From contig NZ_JAHXGQ010000001.1 of NCBI RefSeq assembly GCF_019375475.1, forward strand, positions 558,001 through 622,000: 64,000 bases of DNA, given 5' to 3'. The notes beneath the pieces were generated by a model. The model was not told where the DNA came from. It did not search any database and was given only the letters and a program-made list of their open reading frames with translations. The position numbers and the translations under genes were made by a program. Positions within the stretch are counted from its first letter, which is position 1. Each line of letters opens with the position of its first letter. The DNA is from Saccharothrix obliqua (GTDB lineage: Bacteria > Actinomycetota > Actinomycetes > Mycobacteriales > Pseudonocardiaceae). This document shows positions 60,029 through 64,000 of the stretch, piece by piece.

Positions 60029-61243
60029 TCAGTGGACCTTGAGCCGGTCCTCGAACGCCGCCACCAGCGTCCGCCAAGCCGTGACCTCGGCGTCGTACGG
60101 CGCGCTCGGCGCGAGCCGCGTCGGGTCCGGCTTGAGCACGTACGACACCATCCAGCCCAGCGACTCCGACTGGTTGAGCGCGACCTTCACCGCGTCGTCG
60201 CCCGCCCACTCGCCGGCGTCCTCCAGCAGCTCCACCGCCAGGTCGAGCTGCGTCGGGTCCACGGCGTCCGGCCCGTCCGCGATGTCCTCGTCCAGACCCG
60301 TGAACACGTAGACGTTGTCCGGGTCCACCTCGACCTCCAGGTCGCCGCCGGTCGCCTTCACGACCAGCTCGCCCCACGTCGAGACCTCGGCCAGGTCGTT
60401 GTCGTCGGCCTCCACGATGAACCGCGACAGCGCCCGCGGCGAGCCGAACACGTCGATGCGGCCCTTGCGCCCGAGGAACACCGGCTGGTCGTCCAGGTAG
60501 CAGCGCAGCGTGTAATACTCGCCGGCCCCGGTGATGACCTTGATCGGGTCGATGCCGACCTCGCCCCAGAAGCCGACCGGCTCGTCGCCGTCCTCGTCCT
60601 CGACGTCGTCGTCATCGGCCTCGGCGGTCTCCGCGTTGGCCTCCTCGAACGCCGCCAGCTCCTGCTGGGCGACCTCCAGCGCGGCCTCGTCGACGTCCGG
60701 CGTGGTGACCACGGCGTCGATCGCGTCCAGCACCTCGTCCCACTTCTCGGCGACGACCTCGGCGATCTCGGTCCACAGCGCCTGGCCCTCGCGGCCGGTG
60801 AACGGCAGCGTGCCCTGCGGCAGGAGCGCGAAGCCCTCCGCCGAGTCCAGGACCTCGTGCACCTTCTCCAGGTCGCACACGTCGGCCAGCGAGCGCACGA
60901 TCGAGACCACGTCGGCCAGCTCGCCGATCACCCAGGTGTCGGGCTCCTCGGCCACCAGCTCCGGCACGCCCACCAGGTCGAACTGGTGGTTGTCGTCCGG
61001 TGACAGCTCGCCGACCGACAGACCCGGCACGACGTGCCAGGCCGGGTGGTCGACCAGGTCGTGCTCCTCGGCCTTGCGCACGAACGCCGCCAGGTGCGCG
61101 GCGTCGGGGAAGGCGTACAGGTCCTCCTCGTGGCCGAGGAATGCCTCCCACTCCTCGCCCTCTTCCCGCCAGCGCGGAGCCCACAGGGTGACGACATCAC
61201 CCTGGGTGAGCCCCAGCTCGATCGGGACGATGTCCTGTGCCAT
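60029..61243 (-). CDS. Acidic actinobacterial protein with internal duplication
   Basis: 404 residues, often labelled primosomal protein in actinomycetes without support. No helicase or primase motif is present. The N-terminal segment FLGHEEDLYAFPDAAHLAAF and a C-terminal segment FLGRKGRIDVFGSPRALSRF align, each followed by a similar acidic helix and Trp, so the protein probably holds two copies of one domain. A very acidic hinge (EADDDDVEDEDGDE) separates them. Function unknown. Confidence 0.8.
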   Translation of the reverse strand: MAQDIVPIELGLTQGDVVTLWAPRWREEGEEWEAFLGHEEDLYAFPDAAHLAAFVRKAEEHDLVDHPAWHVVPGLSVGELSPDDNHQFDLVGVPELVAEEPDTWVIGELADVVSIVRSLADVCDLEKVHEVLDSAEGFALLPQGTLPFTGREGQALWTEIAEVVAEKWDEVLDAIDAVVTTPDVDEAALEVAQQELAAFEEANAETAEADDDDVEDEDGDEPVGFWGEVGIDPIKVITGAGEYYTLRCYLDDQPVFLGRKGRIDVFGSPRALSRFIVEADDNDLAEVSTWGELVVKATGGDLEVEVDPDNVYVFTGLDEDIADGPDAVDPTQLDLAVELLEDAGEWAGDDAVKVALNQSESLGWMVSYVLKPDPTRLAPSAPYDAEVTAWRTLVAAFEDRLKVH

Positions 61244-61308
61244 CCGACCTCCCGGTCACGCCATGCCCCTTTGCGATGCGGGGGAAAGAGTACGGGGTGG
61301 ATCTCCGG

Positions 61309-62109
61309 CTAGCGCCGTTGACCACGGAAAGGGTCCGCGAAGAAGTCGTCGTCGTCCTCGTCGTCGCCGGGCGGAACCGCGCGGGATCCCGCGCCACCCC
61401 GCCGAGAACCCGCGGTACCACCGGCGGAGCGACCGGAACCACCCGGCTGCGGACCGCCGTATCCCGGTGCGCCCTGCCCCGGCCCGCCCTGCCCCGAGTT
61501 GCCCTGCCCCGAGTTGCCCTGCCACGGTGCGCCCTGCCACGGGCCGCCCTGTCCCGGAGTGCCCGGTCCGAGCGGCACGCCGCCGGGCGCGTACCGGCCC
61601 GGTGCGCCGGGCTGTTCGGCAGCGGGTCGCCAGGGTGCGGGCCGAGCGCCGCCCCACTGCCGCATTTCACCGGGCGGCTCGCCGCGACCCGCCTCGCCGT
61701 GCCGCGCCCCGCCGCGCGGGCCGGTCGCCGCCTCGTCGCCCCAACCGCCGCCCGCGTGCCCGGTAGCACCGCTCCCCGCCCCGTCCTCCACCCGCGCGCG
61801 CAGCGGCGGGGGCCCGGCGAAGTCCTCGATCGCCATGGCCATGCTGTCGCCGAGGGTCTTGGCCAGCTCGTTGTAGCTCGTCTGCACCGCCGCGTCGGTG
61901 GCGAGGCGCGCGGTTTCCGCCACGGCCTGCCCGAGCGCTTCCGCACCGCGCCCCAACGCCTCCGGCCGCAACCGCACCGACCGCAACGCACCCACCGCTG
62001 ACGCCGTGACGGTCACCAGCCCCGACGGGTGGGTGGCCGTCCCGGTCACCCGCGCCAGCACCTCGGCCAGCCGGTCCGCCGCCGCGATCCGCTCCTCCTG
62101 CGCGCTCAC
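61309..62109 (-). CDS. YbaB-like protein with Gly/Gln/Trp-rich and Asp-rich tail
   Basis: 266 residues. Residues 1-105 are YbaB-like (AADRLAEVLARVTGTATHPSG, then AVGALRSVRLRPEAL and helices). The rest is low-complexity, with GQGGPWQGAPWQG repeats, and ends in PPGDDEDDDDFFADPF, close to the tail of the YbaB-like protein in the toxin operon (DDEDDDDNQPW). GTG start overlaps the previous gene by four bases. Confidence 0.82.
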   Translation of the reverse strand: MSAQEERIAAADRLAEVLARVTGTATHPSGLVTVTASAVGALRSVRLRPEALGRGAEALGQAVAETARLATDAAVQTSYNELAKTLGDSMAMAIEDFAGPPPLRARVEDGAGSGATGHAGGGWGDEAATGPRGGARHGEAGRGEPPGEMRQWGGARPAPWRPAAEQPGAPGRYAPGGVPLGPGTPGQGGPWQGAPWQGNSGQGNSGQGGPGQGAPGYGGPQPGGSGRSAGGTAGSRRGGAGSRAVPPGDDEDDDDFFADPFRGQRR

Positions 62110-62480
62110 CGCGGTCCCCGCAGGTACGAGGTGCCGAAGTCGTCCTCCACCGCACCCGCCGGGAAACCGATGTCGTCCAGCGCGCGGCTGGTCGCCGGGT
62201 CCACCAGCCGCGCGAGCGACTGGTGCATCCGGGCCGCCGCGTCGGCCGCCGCGCGTTCGGCGACCCGCACGATCTCGGCGCCCAGCGCGTCCGCGCCCAT
62301 GTTCAGCGCGGCCTTGGAGATGCGGATCTCCCGCGGTGGCGCGCCGGGCGCGCTCACCACGGTCACCGCGCCGTCCGCGGACGACGCCCGCCCGAGCACC
62401 GGCCCGGTGCGCGCGATGTGCGCGGACACCCGCGCCTCCACTTCGGCGACCCGGTCGGCCGCGCGTGCCGTCTCGTCCAC
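62106..62480 (-). CDS. YbaB-like protein, short form
   Basis: 124 residues: helix, then the strand region GRASSADGAVTVVSAPGAPP, then a long helix (ALNMGADALGAEIVRVAERAA). This is the YbaB layout without the acidic tail. GTG start 4 bases after the NlpC/P60 gene; overlaps the next gene by four bases. Probably a partner of that neighbour. Confidence 0.82.
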   Translation of the reverse strand: MDETARAADRVAEVEARVSAHIARTGPVLGRASSADGAVTVVSAPGAPPREIRISKAALNMGADALGAEIVRVAERAAADAAARMHQSLARLVDPATSRALDDIGFPAGAVEDDFGTSYLRGPR

Positions 62481-62484
62481 GTCC

Positions 62485-63654
62485 TCAGCCCGTCGGTCGG
62501 TAGAAACCCATGAAACCCATGCCGATGTTGCTGGTGCGCACCGGGTTCACCTGCACCGGGTCACCGGCCTCCACCATCTGCCCGTTGCCGATCACCATCG
62601 CCACGTGCCCGTCCCACACCACCAGGTCGCCGGGCAGCAACTGGTCCGGCGGCACGGACGCGCCCATCGCCTGCGACGACGCGGGCCGCGGGATGTCGAA
62701 CCCGGCGCCCTTGTACGCCCACTGGGTGAGCCCGGAGCAGTCGGTGCCCTGCGGCGGGTTCGCGCCGCCCCACACGTACGGGGTGCCGAGCGCGGACAGG
62801 GCGTTGCGCACGGCCCGCGCGGCGGTCTCGTTGGGTGCTTCGGCGGAACTCCCGTCCGGCAGGTTCACGCCGACACCCGTGCCCGGCTGCGGCGGGATCG
62901 CGACCGGCAACCGCGGTCCGGTCGCACCGCCGCCGCCACCGCCGCCACCACCCGAGCCACCGCCGCCACCGCCCGAACCGCCACCCGAGCCCGAACCGCC
63001 GGAGCCCGAGGGACCACCGGGGGACGACGGGTCGCGCCCGCCGCCGTCGGTCGCGCCGGCCGTCCGCGTGACACCGCCGGACTCCGCGCCGAGCGGATCG
63101 CCCAGACCGGCGAAATCCGGTTTCGGCAACCCCCGGAGCTGCGCCACGACGGCGGTCAGCTCCGTGCGCACCTTGTCCAGCTCCCGCTTCGACCGGCCCT
63201 CGTAGTCGCGGGCCTTCGCGGTCACCTCGGCGGCCACCGCGAGGGTCGCGCCCGCACCGCCGAACAACCCCGCCGCGACGGCCGCCGCGAGCCGGGGCTC
63301 CGCCCAGCCGGTGAACTCGTCGATGAGTCCCTGCACGGCCTTCCGGCCGCCCTCGACGGCGGACACCGCCGTGGTCGCGGCCTGCTGCGTGGCGGTGGCG
63401 TTGCGGGTCAACGTCCCGACACCACCGGAGAACTTCGCGACGCGTTGCTGGAACGCGTTCGCGCGGTCGCCGTACCAGGTGCCGAGCGCGGCGTTCGCCG
63501 CGCCGGTGTGCCTGCCGTCGACCTCCGACAACGCGGACGAAGCCCGCCCGAAGGCGTCCGCGGCCCGGCTCGCGCCGCCCGTGTCGCCCGCCAACCTGGC
63601 CAAGTCGTCCTTCATCGGGCGCACGAGGCCCGCCAGGAATCCCGCGACGTCCAC
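62485..63654 (-). CDS. NlpC/P60 cell-wall hydrolase with ESX-like N-terminus
   Basis: 389 residues. The N-terminal ~180 residues form a helical WXG-like region (GTWYGDRANAFQQRV holds Trp-Tyr-Gly). A Gly/Ser linker (~215-260) leads to an NlpC/P60 domain with Cys306 (GTDCSGLTQWAY) and His350 (WDGHVAMVIGNG). It should cut peptidoglycan stem peptides outside the cell. GTG 63654 lies one base after the EspC-like stop. No Sec signal, so ESX export is inferred. Confidence 0.9.
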   Translation of the reverse strand: MDVAGFLAGLVRPMKDDLARLAGDTGGASRAADAFGRASSALSEVDGRHTGAANAALGTWYGDRANAFQQRVAKFSGGVGTLTRNATATQQAATTAVSAVEGGRKAVQGLIDEFTGWAEPRLAAAVAAGLFGGAGATLAVAAEVTAKARDYEGRSKRELDKVRTELTAVVAQLRGLPKPDFAGLGDPLGAESGGVTRTAGATDGGGRDPSSPGGPSGSGGSGSGGGSGGGGGGSGGGGGGGGGATGPRLPVAIPPQPGTGVGVNLPDGSSAEAPNETAARAVRNALSALGTPYVWGGANPPQGTDCSGLTQWAYKGAGFDIPRPASSQAMGASVPPDQLLPGDLVVWDGHVAMVIGNGQMVEAGDPVQVNPVRTSNIGMGFMGFYRPTG

Positions 63655-63655
63655 G

Positions 63656-63979
63656 TCAGACCTGGTACGCCCGGGTGAAGTCGGCGCTGTTGCGCGCCTC
63701 CTGCTCGCGGTAGGCGGTGGCGGTGTCGGACACGGCCGTCGCGAACGCGTCCAACCCCTCCGCGGCGGCGGCCACGCCGTCCACCTGCGCCCGCGCCGCC
63801 TGCTGGAACGCCGCGCCCAGCCCCACCTCGTCGCCGATCGCGCCGAAGCTGCCCGCGGCGAGCGACGTGGTGCCCGCCAACGTCGACGTGCCGATCGCGC
63901 CGACCTCGCCGGCCAACCCGGACGCGGCGCCGCGGTACGTCGCCAGCGCCGCGAGGTCGACGCCGAAACCCCGTTCCAC
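63656..63979 (-). CDS. EspC-like ESX secretion-associated protein
   Basis: 107 residues, all helical, of the DUF2580/EspC type: GFGVDLAALATYRGAASGLA near the start and a tail YREQEARNSADFTRAYQV. GTG 63979 is chosen because AGGGGG precedes it; the frame also extends to the window edge without a better start. First of a four-gene operon with NlpC/P60 and two YbaB-like genes. It likely travels or pairs with the NlpC/P60 protein. Confidence 0.82.
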   Translation of the reverse strand: MERGFGVDLAALATYRGAASGLAGEVGAIGTSTLAGTTSLAAGSFGAIGDEVGLGAAFQQAARAQVDGVAAAAEGLDAFATAVSDTATAYREQEARNSADFTRAYQV

Positions 63980-64000
63980 CACAACCCCCCTCGAATACAC

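Noticed and set aside
62850..63020. Gly/Ser-coding repeats in the NlpC/P60 gene, considered as a mobile or regulatory repeat.
   Set aside because: They code a flexible linker between the ESX-like and hydrolase domains.

Overview
The window looks like chromosome from a high-GC actinomycete, most likely Pseudonocardiaceae (Saccharothrix, Actinosynnema or Lentzea type). Support: very strong GC bias at third codon positions, many GTG starts, a one-piece FbiC (coenzyme F420 pathway), the actinobacterial four-gene succinate dehydrogenase, DUF1918, a transmembrane Ser/Thr kinase, and several proteins linked to type VII (ESX) secretion. The placement is inferred from gene content, not from a search.

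Layout. 1-2370: 3' part of a TNT-type NAD+ glycohydrolase toxin gene, meeting a pentapeptide-repeat gene on the other strand. 3120-8265: malate dehydrogenase, an IMPase-family phosphatase, DUF1918, a lipoprotein and a three-gene ABC-2 exporter operon. 8319-16717: accessory and regulatory genes (ArsR/MFS pair with a palindromic operator, receptor kinase, HhH-GPD repair protein, TetR/FAD monooxygenase pair, J-domain/NERD membrane protein, a tRNA-like element, a small Cys-rich protein, a YdjM-like membrane protein). 16857-32061: mostly housekeeping (icd, P450, xth, fbiC, trpS, YihY, a D-Ala-D-Ala carboxypeptidase and sdhCDAB).

32350-48353 is the most unusual part: a compact four-gene minus-strand operon. 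In order of transcription it encodes a YbaB-like protein with an Asp-rich tail, a WXG-type membrane/coiled-coil protein, a single 4160-residue polypeptide, and a 423-residue immunity-like protein. The giant protein has an ESX-like helical head, long Gly/Pro/Asn-rich stalks, a TcdA/B-like glycosyltransferase domain with a DXD motif, a metzincin-type zinc protease motif (HExxHxxGxxD), repeated beta-rich modules, two coiled coils and a C-terminal Tox-PL (papain-fold glutamine deamidase) domain. The last gene appears to be two diverged copies of an Imm35/YrhB-like plus Tox-PL-like unit. I read this as a large multi-warhead effector with its delivery and immunity partners; the function is inferred from motifs.

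48663-55450 is a nucleoside uptake and salvage operon: a BMP-family binding lipoprotein, an ATPase, two permeases, cytidine deaminase and thymidine phosphorylase. A hairpin follows the binding-protein gene. 55576-60022 holds an Rv3235-like gene, a Tat-exported alpha/beta hydrolase whose nucleophile is Ala, an 11-residue-repeat helical protein and adenosine deaminase. 60029-63979 is a second ESX-associated cluster: an EspC-like protein, an NlpC/P60 hydrolase, two YbaB-like proteins and a conserved acidic protein. No secretion-machine genes (EccA-E, mycosin) lie in the window, so the secretion link rests on substrate-type features.
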